Assembly: GCF_025340265.1 (NCBI RefSeq)
Contig: NZ_CP022707.1
Coordinates: 1,364,501 to 1,428,500 of the forward strand
Direction: 5' to 3'
DNA length: 64,000 nt
Source of the DNA: Novosphingobium sp. 9
Lineage (GTDB): Bacteria; Pseudomonadota; Alphaproteobacteria; Sphingomonadales; Sphingomonadaceae
The position numbers were made by a program, and so were the translations under genes. The notes under the pieces are model-generated. The model ran no database searches. It had not been told where the DNA came from and saw only the letters and a list, made by a program, of their open reading frames with translations. Positions 27,859 to 36,908 of the stretch are shown piece after piece; the first letter of the stretch is position 1; the number at the start of each line of letters is the position of its first letter.

Positions 27859-28878
27859 TCAGGCCCCGGCGAGCGCGCCCTCGGCTTCGGCCAGCACCTT
27901 CACATGCTCGCTGTCGCCCAGCATCAGGCCGACGCGCTGGTGCAGGCCGGTGGGCTGCACGTCGAGGATGCGGGTGGTGCCGTCGATCGAGGTGCCGCCC
28001 GCCTGTTCGATCAGGAAGCTCATCGGGTTGGCTTCATACAGCAGGCGCAGGCGCGCCTTGCCCGGCGTGCGGTGGTCGGCGGGATAGAGGAACACGCCGC
28101 CGCGCTTCAGGATGCGGTGGACGTCGGCCACCATCGAGCCGGTCCAGCGCATGTTGAACTCGCGACCGCATGGCCCGGTGCCGTCGGTCAGGCGCTCGTC
28201 GATGTAGCGGGTGACGGCGGGCGACCACTGCGGGCGGCGCGCCATGTTGATGGCGATCTCGCAGTTGCCCGAGGGGATCTTGATCGGCCCGTCGGTCATG
28301 ATCCAGGCGCCAAGCTCACGGTCGAGCGTGAACTCGTAGACGCCGGTGCCGATGGTCAGCACGAGCTGCGTCTGCGGTCCGTAGATCGCATAGCCGGCGG
28401 CGACCTGCGAGGTGCCGGGCTGGAGGAAATCCTCCTCGCGCACTTCGCGCCCGGCGCATTCTTCGGGCGCGCGCAGCACCGAGAAGATCGTGCCCACCGA
28501 CAGGTTCACATCGACATTGCTCGACCCGTCGATCGGATCGTAGACCAGCAGGTATTCGCCGCGAGGGAAGCGGTTGGGGATGGGGTGGATGGTGTCCATT
28601 TCCTCGGACGCCATGCCGCCCAGATGGCCGCCCCATTCATTGGCCTCGACCAGCAGTTCGTTGGCCAGCACGTCCAGCTTCTTCTGGACTTCGCCCTGCA
28701 CATTCTCGGTGCCCAGGCTGCCCAGCACGCCGCCGAGCGCACCCTTGCCGATAGCATGGTTGATCGTCTTGCAGGCGCGCGCGACAGTCTCGATCAGCAG
28801 GCGCAGTTCGGGCGGGCAGGTGGAATCGGGGCGGCGCTGCTCTTCCAGCAGGAAGCGGGTGAGAGTGGTCGGTTTCAT
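27859..28878 (-). CDS. fbp: Fructose-1,6-bisphosphatase class 1
   Basis: 339-residue cytosolic enzyme hydrolysing fructose 1,6-bisphosphate to fructose 6-phosphate, needed for gluconeogenesis. Metal- and phosphate-binding motifs are present: SEEMD (91-95) and [11 protein letters not shown] (113-123). The substrate-binding [24 protein letters not shown] region and the GGTSIDG motif also fit class 1 enzymes. In this window it complements the glyoxylate-shunt genes for growth on C2 compounds, though it is not linked to them. Monocistronic by position. Confidence 0.95.
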   Translation of the reverse strand: MKPTTLTRFLLEEQRRPDSTCPPELRLLIETVARACKTINHAIGKGALGGVLGSLGTENVQGEVQKKLDVLANELLVEANEWGGHLGGMASEEMDTIHPIPNRFPRGEYLLVYDPIDGSSNVDVNLSVGTIFSVLRAPEECAGREVREEDFLQPGTSQVAAGYAIYGPQTQLVLTIGTGVYEFTLDRELGAWIMTDGPIKIPSGNCEIAINMARRPQWSPAVTRYIDERLTDGTGPCGREFNMRWTGSMVADVHRILKRGGVFLYPADHRTPGKARLRLLYEANPMSFLIEQAGGTSIDGTTRILDVQPTGLHQRVGLMLGDSEHVKVLAEAEGALAGA

Positions 28879-29451
28879 GAAGACTTCCCTTGCCTTTTGC
28901 CGATCATGCGTCGGCCGATGTGCCGTGTTTCAGGACGTCGATCATGCGGCTCAGGCCGATTATGCTGCATCGCATTCACATGCCTATGCAGCGTTTCCAT
29001 CGGCTGTATGTCGCACGAAAACGGTGTTCAGAGCGTGTGCGGCGGTAACGTGACTGCTGTAAAGCCTAAATCGCCCCGCTGCCATGGAAACGCGTTTTTC
29101 CGTGGTTTTCCTTCGAGAGCATACATGAAAAAACCCGCAGTTCAGCGTCCGCCTCTTCGATCACGGTGTCCCGCGCCGAGGGGCAGGGCAGGGGCACCGG
29201 GCGGATGGTGCATTTCCGTAGCTTGTGCCTTCACCTACTGTAATTCCCGATTGTCGGATGTCGTCACCGCAATGAAACAGGCTCTATATTCAGCGTGACA
29301 AAATGCGGGTTTCTACATAAACATGCTGCGCTGCGGAAGAAATCGGCGGCATGCTTGTACCGGGCGGCAGGTTCAAGGAGCGTCTATACATCGTTCCGCA
29401 AGCAAAATGAATTCGTTGCGGTGTTCCGTATCCTTTTTGAGAGCGTTTAGC
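28879..29451. other. Intergenic region, fbp to 2OG oxygenase
   Basis: 573 bp between divergent genes. Short frames here (for example one starting at 29125) have no coding character. I see no clear hairpin with a T-run, riboswitch or repeat. It should hold the fbp promoter and that of the oxygenase. Confidence 0.5.
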
Positions 29452-30267
29452 ATGGTTGCACGAGTAGACCTGACCAACCTTGGTCGTCATGATGTCGAGG
29501 CACTGGCGCAGGCTTACAAGTCGGCACAGCCTTTCCCGAATATGTATATCGACAATTTCTTCGAGACGGAAATCCTGGATCAGATTCTGGACGAATTCGT
29601 CACGCATCCCGGTGAAATGGAAGCCAGCACCTACAATACGCTTCTCAAACGGCGCCAGTCCAACCTGAATGTCATGGGGCCGGTGACCCGCGCGCTGATC
29701 GAGGACATGCATTCTCCGGCGTTCATCCGGTTTCTGGAGAAGGTCACGGGCATCAAGGGGCTTATCCCCGATCCCTTCCTGTTCGGCGGTGGCACCCATG
29801 AGATCGGCACGGGCGGTTTTCTCAAGCTGCATACCGACTTCAACTGGCACAAGCGACTGAACCTGCACCGCCGCGTCAACCTGCTGCTTTATCTCAACAA
29901 GGACTGGCAGCCGGAGTGGAATGGCGCGCTGGAACTGTGGGATGCCAAGGTCCAGACGAAGGGCGCGGAGATCAGCCCGATCTTCAATCGTCTCGCCCTG
30001 TTCTCGACCACCGACGAATCCTATCATGGCCATCCCGAACCGCTGGCGTGCCCCGAAGGGCAGAGCCGCAAGTCGATCGCGCTGTATTACTATACGGCCG
30101 AGCGCCCCAAGAACGATACGCAGTTCGGCAAGTCCACCCAGACCAACTGGCGCGCCAAGCCGGGTGAGCAGTTCGATGTCAATCCCGTGCGCTACGCCGT
30201 CGCGCAGACGCTGCTGCGCTTCCCGATCGGGCGCAAGGTCGCGCGCATGCTGGGCAAGAACCTCTAG
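29452..30267 (+). CDS. 2OG-Fe(II) oxygenase (prolyl-hydroxylase-like)
   Basis: 271 residues. The facial triad is visible: H127-x-D129 in FLKLHTDFNW and a distal His at 192 or 194 in YHGHPEPL, followed by Arg206 (GQSRKSIALYYY) for the 2-oxoglutarate carboxylate. The RVNLLLYLNKDW segment is typical of the prolyl 4-hydroxylase-like 2OG-FeII_Oxy_3 family. The enzyme should hydroxylate a protein, nucleic acid or small-molecule substrate that cannot be identified. It has no functional neighbours; a tRNA gene follows on the other strand. Confidence 0.8.
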   Translation: MVARVDLTNLGRHDVEALAQAYKSAQPFPNMYIDNFFETEILDQILDEFVTHPGEMEASTYNTLLKRRQSNLNVMGPVTRALIEDMHSPAFIRFLEKVTGIKGLIPDPFLFGGGTHEIGTGGFLKLHTDFNWHKRLNLHRRVNLLLYLNKDWQPEWNGALELWDAKVQTKGAEISPIFNRLALFSTTDESYHGHPEPLACPEGQSRKSIALYYYTAERPKNDTQFGKSTQTNWRAKPGEQFDVNPVRYAVAQTLLRFPIGRKVARMLGKNL

Positions 30268-30317
30268 CCGCGGTCGCTGACAGGATACCGGGGGAACGGA
30301 AGGTCGAGGAAGGAAAA

Positions 30318-30392
<75 letters not shown>

Positions 30393-30471
30393 GCTTGGTT
30401 CGCTGCCCTTATCAAGCCTTTCGCCTGTGGGCCAGAGCGATAATGCGTAAAAATGGATCGGCGCGAGCCCG

Positions 30472-31113
30472 TCACGATGGCGGAACTTCGTGCCGGGCCT
30501 GCCAATCGGCGAAACTGGGGCGATCCATGCTGAACAGGTCGGTCTGGCGCGAATACCAGCCGCCGCCGTGCATGCGGGCGACAAGGTTCAGGCCCAGCGT
30601 ATCGACATAGAGTTTCTCGGCATCGATCAGGTGGTCCTTGATATGGAAGCGCTGCACTTCCCCCAGCGCAATTGTCACCGTGCCCGCCTCGACCGTCTGG
30701 AACAGACGGCACTCCATCGCCACCGGCGCATCGATCAGACGCGGCGGCGCGACGACGCTGGAAGGCGCTGTGGCAAGGCCGGCCATGTCGATCTCGTCGT
30801 ATTCGGGCGGTGCATCGATGCAGGTGAGGTTCATGGCCCCGGCCATCGCCTCGCTGACGAGGTGGACGACGAACTCGCCGGTCTCCAGGATGTTGGCGGG
30901 CGTGTCCTTGTGGGTGCCATCGGGGCGGCGCATCATGCCCACGACCAGCAGCGGCGGATTGCCGCCCATCGCGTTGAAGAAGCTGAACGGCGCGCAGTTG
31001 CGCCTGCCATCCGCCGTCTGCGTGGTGATCCATGCGATCGGGCGGGGGGTGACGCTGGAGGCGAGCAGCTTGTAGCGGTCTGGTCCCGCCATCTGCGTGA
31101 AGTCGAATTCCAA
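30472..31113 (-). CDS. Flavin reductase-like FMN-binding protein
   Basis: About 213 residues of the split-barrel flavin reductase-like family (DIM6/NTAB-like): YKLLASSVTPRPIAWITT, NCAPFSFFNAMGGNPPLLVVG, DTPANILETGEFVVHLVSE. Such proteins bind FMN and reduce flavins or act as oxidoreductases of unknown substrate. I chose TTG at 31113, which has AGGAG 6 nt upstream, over the in-frame TTG at 31128. The downstream neighbour is the tRNA-Thr gene. Confidence 0.8.
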   Translation of the reverse strand: MEFDFTQMAGPDRYKLLASSVTPRPIAWITTQTADGRRNCAPFSFFNAMGGNPPLLVVGMMRRPDGTHKDTPANILETGEFVVHLVSEAMAGAMNLTCIDAPPEYDEIDMAGLATAPSSVVAPPRLIDAPVAMECRLFQTVEAGTVTIALGEVQRFHIKDHLIDAEKLYVDTLGLNLVARMHGGGWYSRQTDLFSMDRPSFADWQARHEVPPS

Positions 31114-31150
31114 GGCGCTCTCCTGCAAGGTGTTTCTATACTGATGTGGG

Positions 31151-32052
31151 TCAGGCGGCGCCGAAGGTCCAGCCCTCGGTCCGGGCGATGTCGGCGGTCA
31201 TGCCGATGGGGTGCCAAAGGCCTGCGTCTTGTGAGGCCTTGCGCAGCCACGCGGCGGTGATCAGCGCATCGGCGCTGTGATCGTCGATCGGGCCGGTGCC
31301 GCCGAGGCCCTGCGAGCCGAGCGTCTCCAGCGCGGTGTCGAGCATCGTCCGGTCGGTCACTTTGGCGCGCGAGGCGGTGCGCCCGGCAGCCACAGCGGCC
31401 AGCGTCGTATAGATTTCCGTCACCACCGAGCCTTCGCGCGGCAGCGGGTCGATGGGCCAGACCGGCAGGGCGCCGCCCAGCCGATGCAGCATCCGCATCC
31501 CGGAAAGGCTCGATTTGCCGACTTGTGCGGCGCCTACGAGGTTGAAGTTAGAGTAAGGCTTGCACCCGGCGAGGGCCTGCGCCGCTTCGGTCACGCGCAG
31601 GCGACCGCGCCGATGCGTAGCGTCGGGAAGATGGAAACGTTCGCCCTCACGCCCGCCGTGTCGCCGGAAATAGGCGCTCAGCACCGGGTGATCGACGAAG
31701 CTGGAGACTGAGAGGTGGGGATCGCCCGCGCAGGTCGCTTCCACAAGCGCCCAGAGCGCGCGGGCATCGGCGGGGCTCTCCGCCCAGCCCGGAAAGAACG
31801 CCGCGGTATCGGCGAAGGGCAGCGAGATGCCGAGGTCGAGCCCAACCAGCGTATCGCGCGGCAGCCGGTGCAGCAGCAGGTCGAGCACGCCCCGCGCGAC
31901 CAGTACCGGTGATCGGCAGGCGTCAGCAGGCGGGGAGCACGGGCAGAGGCCTCGCCCCCCGCAGCATCGCAGATCGCAACGGCGATGCCTTTCTGGCGAG
32001 GGCCGAGCGCGCCTGACCAGTCGATCGCCATGAAGTGCGAGAACCGCGACAT
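31151..32052 (-). pseudogene. DUF429-like protein, 1-nt frameshift
   Basis: The N-terminus (FMAIDWSGALGPRQKGIAVAI) resembles the start of DUF429 proteins, predicted RNase H-like nucleases of unknown role. It runs in one frame to about 31894, while the rest (LDLLLHRLPRDTLVGLDLGISLPF... HSADALITAAWLRKAS to the stop at 31151) lies in another. The switch is at four Cs, 31890-31893; one extra base restores about 300 residues. The DHSADALITAAWL segment is a conserved late motif of the family. It begins 16 bp after the rarA stop and probably shares its transcript. The break is likely a sequence error. Confidence 0.65.
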
Positions 32053-32068
32053 GCCGGAGTGCGGGCGC

Positions 32069-33394
32069 TTATCCGCCGCGCCGCTCGGAGCGCAGCTTGG
32101 CCCAGTAGTCCAGCCGCCTCTTCAGGTCGCGCTCGAACCCGCGCTCGTTGGGCTGGTAGAAGTCCTGAGGGGGCACATCGTCGGGCCAGTAGTTGTCGCC
32201 CGAAAACGCGTCGGGCTGGTCGTGATCGTAGTGATAGGCCGCGCCGTAGCCCAGATCCTTCATCATCTTGGTCGGCGCGTTGAGGATGTTCATTGGCGGC
32301 GGCACCGATCCGGTCTGCCGGGCAAGGTCCATCGCCGCGGCCTTGGCGAGATAGGACGCGTTCGACTTGGGGGCGCTGGCGCAATAGACCACCGCCTGCG
32401 CCAGCGGCAGTTCGCCCTCGGGCAGGCCGAGGAACTCGAAAGACTGCTTGGCCGCCATCACCTGCACCATCGCCTGCGGGTCGGCGAGGCCGATGTCCTC
32501 GCTGGCGATCGCGGCAAGGCGGCGCAGGATGTAGAGCGGCTCCTCGCCCGCCACCAGCATGCGCGCCATGTAATAGAGCGCGGCCTGCGGATCGGACCCG
32601 CGCACCGATTTGTGGAAGGCGGAAATCAGGTTGTAGTGCCCGTCGCGGTCCTTGTCATACACCGCCATGCGGCGTTGCAGGAACTTGCCGAGCGCGGCGG
32701 GAGTAAGCGGTTCCTCGATCCCGGCGGCATAGAGCGTCTCTGCCTGGTTGAGCAGGAAACGCCCGTCGCCATCCGCCGTCGAGATCAGCGCGTCGCGCGC
32801 CTCGGGATCGAGCGGCAGCGGACCTGCCAGCGCTTCGGCCTTGTCGAGCAGGGTGCCCAGTGCCTCGGGCGTCAGGCGGTGGAGCACCAGTACCTGTGCG
32901 CGGCTGAGCAGTGCGGCGTTGAGCGCGAAGCTGGGGTTCTCGGTCGTCGCGCCCACCAGCGTTACCGTCCCGCGCTCGACGAAGGGCAGGAAACCGTCCT
33001 GCTGGGCGCGGTTGAAGCGGTGAATTTCGTCAACGAACAGTAGCGTGCGCTGCCCGGCCTTCGCAGCAACATCGGCCTCGGCAAAGGCCTTCTTGAGGTC
33101 GGCGACGCCCGAGAATACGGCCGAAACGGCGGCAAAGCGCATGCCCACGGCGGCCGCGAGCAGGCGCGCGGTGCTAGTCTTGCCGGTGCCGGGCGGCCCC
33201 CACAGGATCATCGAGGACAGGCGCCCCGCTGCGACCATCCGCCCGATCGCGCCTTCGGGGCCGGTCAGATGCTCCTGCCCGACAACATCGTCCAGCGTGC
33301 GCGGGCGCAGCCGGTCGGCCAGCGGCGCATCCTCGCGCGGGGTGTCGTCGGTGCTGCCGGAAGAGGGCAGGGCATCGGGGAACAGGTCGGACAT
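32069..33394 (-). CDS. rarA: Replication-associated recombination protein RarA (MgsA)
   Basis: 441-residue AAA+ ATPase acting at stalled or gapped replication forks. Walker A GPPGTGKT (66-73), Walker [10 protein letters not shown] (120-128), sensor 1 GATTENPSF, and the C-terminal tetramerisation region ([27 protein letters not shown]) are all present at the expected spacing. Length is normal. The start at 33394 is supported by the short N-terminal SSB-interaction-like peptide MSDLFPD. Confidence 0.95.
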   Translation of the reverse strand: MSDLFPDALPSSGSTDDTPREDAPLADRLRPRTLDDVVGQEHLTGPEGAIGRMVAAGRLSSMILWGPPGTGKTSTARLLAAAVGMRFAAVSAVFSGVADLKKAFAEADVAAKAGQRTLLFVDEIHRFNRAQQDGFLPFVERGTVTLVGATTENPSFALNAALLSRAQVLVLHRLTPEALGTLLDKAEALAGPLPLDPEARDALISTADGDGRFLLNQAETLYAAGIEEPLTPAALGKFLQRRMAVYDKDRDGHYNLISAFHKSVRGSDPQAALYYMARMLVAGEEPLYILRRLAAIASEDIGLADPQAMVQVMAAKQSFEFLGLPEGELPLAQAVVYCASAPKSNASYLAKAAAMDLARQTGSVPPPMNILNAPTKMMKDLGYGAAYHYDHDQPDAFSGDNYWPDDVPPQDFYQPNERGFERDLKRRLDYWAKLRSERRGG

Positions 33395-33520
33395 CGTCTT
33401 TATCTAGCGACGATACGCAAAGATTGCACCGGCTTGCGGGCCAGCGTAATCAGATGGGCGTAGTCGGGGCAGTGGAAAACCGCTGCCGACGGATGCGAGC
33501 AACGGGGAAGAGGATAGGCC

Positions 33521-33958
33521 ATGGGGCTGCAGACGCGTGTGCGTGCGGGTTGGGGGTACTGGCTGGTGGCCGTGCTGGCGCTCTTGTGGAACGCCTTCGG
33601 CTGTCTGGACTTCTGGATGACGTTGACGCGCGACCCCGCCTATATGGCGCAGATGCCGCCCGATATGATCGACTGGCTGAATGCAGCGCCTGCGTGGATC
33701 TATGCCACATGGGCGGCGGGCGTGGGCGGCGGCGTGCTGGGGGCACTGCTGCTGCTGGCCCGCTCTCGCTGGGCGATCGGGGCTTTCGCGATCTCGCTGG
33801 TGGGACTGGCTGTCAATCAGGCGTGGCAACTGACTGGCGACATGCCCGCCTCGATGCACAGCCCCGGCAATCTGGCGATGACCGCGACGATCTGGGTCGT
33901 CGCGGTGGCATTGCTGTGGTTTTCGGTGCGGATGCGCGCGCGTGGCGTGCTGCGCTGA
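33521..33958 (+). CDS. Four-helix hypothetical membrane protein
   Basis: 145 residues with four predicted membrane helices (about 11-32, 56-82, 87-106, 118-137) and a short loop with DPAYMAQMPPDMIDWLN between the first two. A ribosome-binding site (AGAGGA) lies about 6 nt before the ATG. No family with known function is recognised. The convergent glycosyltransferase gene starts 3 bp after its stop. Confidence 0.75.
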   Translation: MGLQTRVRAGWGYWLVAVLALLWNAFGCLDFWMTLTRDPAYMAQMPPDMIDWLNAAPAWIYATWAAGVGGGVLGALLLLARSRWAIGAFAISLVGLAVNQAWQLTGDMPASMHSPGNLAMTATIWVVAVALLWFSVRMRARGVLR

Positions 33959-33961
33959 CGA

Positions 33962-35119
33962 TTAGCGCGGGGCGCGAGCCTTCTGGCGCAGCAGGCGAAC
34001 GTAGGTATCGGCCACGGCCTGATTGATGCGGTCCCAACTGAATTCGAGGCTGCGCGCCTCGCCTGCGGCACCATGGGCGGCGCGCAGGGCGGGGTCTTCG
34101 ATATAGGCGCGGATCGCCTCGGCCATCTGGTGGATCGCACCCGGCGGCAGCAGGCGCCCCGAAACGCGATCGTCGACAAGGCTCTGGCTGCCGGTCGCGG
34201 CGGCGGCGACCACGGGCAGTCCGCAGGCCATGGCTTCCAGAGTGACGTTGCCGAAGGTCTCCGTCACCGACGGGTTGAACAGCATGTCCATCGAGGCGAC
34301 CGCGCGGCCAAGGTCTGCGCCCTGCTGGAAGCCCACGAAAGCGGCACCGGGAACGCGCTCCTCGAACCAGTCGCGCGCGGGGCCTTCACCGATCACCAGC
34401 ACGCGATAGGGAATGCCGCGCTCGCGCAGTTCGTCGAGGGTATCGGCGAAGACGTCGAGGCCCTTTTCCATGACCAGGCGCCCCAGGAAGCCGATGGCGA
34501 TCTCGTGGTCGGCGATGCCGTGACTGCGGCGCCACGCCAGATCGCGGCGGCCGGAATGGAAGATCTCGCGATCCACGCCGCGCGACCAGATCGACACGTC
34601 ATAGTTCATGCGCTGCTCGCGCAGCACTTGCGCCATAGATTCGGACGGGGCCACCAGCGCATCGCAGCGGCGGTAGAACCGGCGCAGTGCCGCTTCCATC
34701 ACCGGCTCCAGCCAGGCCATGTTGTAGTAGCGAAGGTACGTCTCGAAACGGGTATGGACCGAGGCGAGCACCGGCAGGTCGCGGTCACGCGCCCAGGTCA
34801 GCGCCTGATGGGCGACCGGATCGGGCGAGGAGACATGCACCACGTTGGGCGCGAAGGTGGCGAGGTCGCGCCGGGCCTTGCCCGAGATCGAGAGTGGGAA
34901 GCGATATTCCGAACGCGTCGGGATCGGAACCGCGCGTACGCCGACAAGGTCGCCGGTCGGTTCGAACGCAGGATTGGCGACGGTCGGGGCGTAGACGCGC
35001 ACTTGCGCACCCTGACGCAGCAGATAGCCGACAAGGCGGTTGAGGGCCTGGTTGGCGCCGTCGCGAACGTAATTGTAGTTGCCCGAGAACAGGGCGATGC
35101 GAAGGTCGGCGGTATTCAT
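33962..35119 (-). CDS. Glycosyltransferase family 4
   Basis: 385-residue GT-B retaining glycosyltransferase. The N-terminal Rossmann half begins with RIALFSGNYNYVRDGANQAL; the C-terminal GT4 domain has GFLGRLVMEKGLDVFADTL and the E-x7-E motif region (TETFGNVTLEAMACGLPVVA). Close relatives transfer mannose or sugars to phospholipid or diacylglycerol acceptors (PimB/MgtA-like), but the acceptor is not deducible. The start at 35119 places the Rossmann motif at residue 7. Confidence 0.85.
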   Translation of the reverse strand: MNTADLRIALFSGNYNYVRDGANQALNRLVGYLLRQGAQVRVYAPTVANPAFEPTGDLVGVRAVPIPTRSEYRFPLSISGKARRDLATFAPNVVHVSSPDPVAHQALTWARDRDLPVLASVHTRFETYLRYYNMAWLEPVMEAALRRFYRRCDALVAPSESMAQVLREQRMNYDVSIWSRGVDREIFHSGRRDLAWRRSHGIADHEIAIGFLGRLVMEKGLDVFADTLDELRERGIPYRVLVIGEGPARDWFEERVPGAAFVGFQQGADLGRAVASMDMLFNPSVTETFGNVTLEAMACGLPVVAAAATGSQSLVDDRVSGRLLPPGAIHQMAEAIRAYIEDPALRAAHGAAGEARSLEFSWDRINQAVADTYVRLLRQKARAPR

Positions 35120-35257
35120 ACGCGCGTCCCATAGCGGCCCGTCGCCCGCTTGGCGAGGCGGCACGGTGTCCGCAATGGTATGCAGGGCGACACGATTGTG
35201 GATCGTTGCAAATTCGTCACGTACTCGGAGACCGGGCCGGAGTGGCCGATATGAACA

Positions 35258-35288
35258 AGGCCCCCGTATCGCACCGATACGGGGGCCT
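35258..35288 (-). terminator. Hairpin terminator for the Tyr/Arg-rich protein gene
   Basis: Perfect 13-bp stem (35258-35270 / 35276-35288) with loop gcacc, 85 bp after the minus-strand gene ending at 35373. A modest T-rich tail (TTGTTCAT) follows on the minus strand. Confidence 0.6.
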
Positions 35289-35372
35289 GAGTATTCTTGA
35301 GGTTACGCACTTGGGGATTCGCCGGGTTGATTTCCCGGTCGGTCTGATCCTGTGTGTTCCTGCTGCCAGCGC

Positions 35373-35879
35373 TTAGCGGCGCCAGTGGCCGCGGTCGTGG
35401 TCGTCATGGCCGTGGTTCCAGGCACCGCGGTCGTGACCGCGATCCCAGTCGCGGCGGTCATGGCCGCGATCCCAGCCGGGGCCGCGTCCACGGTCCCAGC
35501 CCGGACCGCGCTGCCAGCCGCGCGGTTCGCCATACCAGCGACCGCTGTAGTAGTGATCGCGATAGTACGGCGCGTAATAGCGGTCATAGTAGCGATCCTG
35601 ATAGTAGCGGCGGGGTGCACCGTCGTAATAATAGTAGTAGCCGGGACGGCCCTCGACGCGCACATAGTGACGGCGGGCATAGTAGTCGCGATCGTAGTAA
35701 TAGCGATCGCCACGGTCGGCGATGGCGGCGCCCACGGCAAGGCCGAGGATACCGGCGCCAATGGCGATGCCGGTGTTATCGCGATGGCGATAGGGCTGGG
35801 CCATGGCAGGCGTCACGGCGGTCAGCGCGGTCGCGGCCAGTACCGTCGAAAGACCGATCTTGGTGAGTAGCGTCTTCAT
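35373..35879 (-). CDS. Secreted Tyr/Arg/Asp-rich glycine-zipper protein (paralogue 2)
   Basis: 168 residues: signal peptide (about 1-27, AMA-Q), a short glycine-rich hydrophobic helix (IAIGAGILGLAVGAAIA, about 38-54) and a long tail dominated by Tyr, Arg, Asp, Gly and Trp in repeats such as RYYYDRDYYARR and WDRGHDRRDWDRGHDRG. A strong GGAAGGGAG precedes the start. The helix resembles glycine-zipper or RcnB-like small periplasmic proteins. It is a paralogue of the neighbouring gene at 36210-36602, sharing signal peptide, helix and composition. Function unknown; envelope association is inferred. Confidence 0.75.
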   Translation of the reverse strand: MKTLLTKIGLSTVLAATALTAVTPAMAQPYRHRDNTGIAIGAGILGLAVGAAIADRGDRYYYDRDYYARRHYVRVEGRPGYYYYYDGAPRRYYQDRYYDRYYAPYYRDHYYSGRWYGEPRGWQRGPGWDRGRGPGWDRGHDRRDWDRGHDRGAWNHGHDDHDRGHWRR

Positions 35880-36111
35880 AATCTGTGCTCCCTTCCGTTG
35901 CCAGTCCGAGTACGGCGCGTCGGCGGGCGAACCTTGTGTAGGTGTGATGTCCAAATGGGGTTCGTCCAGTGAACCCCAACTTAACCTTGCGACAATCTGC
36001 GACAAATCGAGGGGCGTGTTGCGCCAGTCTGTTGTTCGCCATCGTTTCGATGGTGCTGTCGTCGTCTTGGCGGGGCGCGAAAGCTCATGGTTTCAGCGTC
36101 TTCGCGAGGCA

Positions 36112-36152
36112 GCGCCCGGTTCCCGCAGTAGGGGAGAACGGGAACCGGGCGC
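36112..36152. repeat. 14-bp perfect inverted repeat
   Basis: Arms gcgcccggttcccg (36112-36125) and cgggaaccgggcgc (36139-36152), downstream of the minus-strand gene ending at 36210 and upstream of the next. A second stem of about 8-10 bp lies at about 36161-36199. They probably act as attenuator or terminator between the two paralogues; no T-run is present. Confidence 0.55.
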
Positions 36153-36209
36153 CTCGTGAGCCGGGGGGAAGTCGGGCTAACCCTGTCTTCCCCGGCTCCT
36201 CAGGAGGGG

Positions 36210-36602
36210 TCAGTAACCGCGACGGTAGTTGTCGTAGTTGCGGCCATAGCCGTCGCGGTGGAAGCGGGCGTAATCGTCGCGCGAGTGGCGGCCACCGTCA
36301 CGGTCCCAGTAGTAGCCGTCGCGATAGTACCAGCCGTCGGTATAGACGGGTTCGGCATAGACCGGCTCGGCATAGCCGCTGTCGTAATAGCGGTCGTCGC
36401 GGTAGTGGTCGCGGTTCGAGGACGAGGCGGCGATGGCGCCGACGGCGAGGCCAAGGATGCCCGCGCCAATGGCGACGGCGGCGGTGTTGTCGCCCCGGCC
36501 GTGATATCCGCCGTAAGGGTGTGCCATCGCGGGGGTTGCGGTAGCAACGACAGCAGTGGCGGCAAGGGCGGTGGCGAGGGTCGCCTTCCGGAAAATGGTC
36601 AT
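36210..36602 (-). CDS. Secreted Tyr/Arg/Asp-rich glycine-zipper protein (paralogue 1)
   Basis: 130 residues: signal peptide (about 1-27, AMA-H), the same glycine-rich helix as its neighbour (AVAIGAGILGLAVGAIAA, about 42-59) and a Tyr/Asp/Arg-rich tail (NRDHYRDDRYYDSGYAEPVY). A short internal repeat AEPVYAEPVY is visible. The tail is shorter and less Trp/His-rich than that of paralogue 2. The two genes are in tandem on the minus strand about 330 bp apart, pointing to duplication followed by tail divergence. Confidence 0.75.
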   Translation of the reverse strand: MTIFRKATLATALAATAVVATATPAMAHPYGGYHGRGDNTAAVAIGAGILGLAVGAIAASSSNRDHYRDDRYYDSGYAEPVYAEPVYTDGWYYRDGYYWDRDGGRHSRDDYARFHRDGYGRNYDNYRRGY

Positions 36603-36908
36603 GGTCGAAACTCCTTCCTATTGCGAGCCCGGCGATAAGGCCGGGGAGCGGACGGGCCGGTCCGGATGACCGGGGTTTCGTCCGTTGTCGAAGATGCTTC
36701 TAGGCGAGTCTCGCTGAACGGGATTGGAGCAAGTCTGGCAGTTTCCGTTCAGGTTTGTATATCTGTGTATGAACAGAAGCGCGCCTTGCGAGGACGGGAG
36801 GAGACTTCGTGCACGTGCTGCGCGCAAACGAAAGAGGGCGCGAAGCCGAAGCCTCGCGCCCTCTTGTCTGTCATCGCCGCTCAAGCGCCGATATCGGAAC
36901 GGCTGGGA
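36603..36908. other. Intergenic region with typA terminator
   Basis: 306 bp. Apart from the terminator at 36832-36865 it shows no gene. The part near 36603-36760 should carry the promoter of the Tyr/Arg-rich paralogue. Confidence 0.5.
36832..36865 (-). terminator. Rho-independent terminator of typA
   Basis: 12-bp perfect stem (36832-36843 / 36854-36865) with a 10-nt loop, followed on the minus strand by a T-rich tail (TTTCGTTT), 43 bp after the typA stop. Confidence 0.8.

Noticed and set aside
29125..29298. Small frame starting MKKPAVQRPP
   Set aside because: Pro/Arg/Cys-rich without structure, ribosome-binding site or conservation evidence; upstream region of the oxygenase gene.
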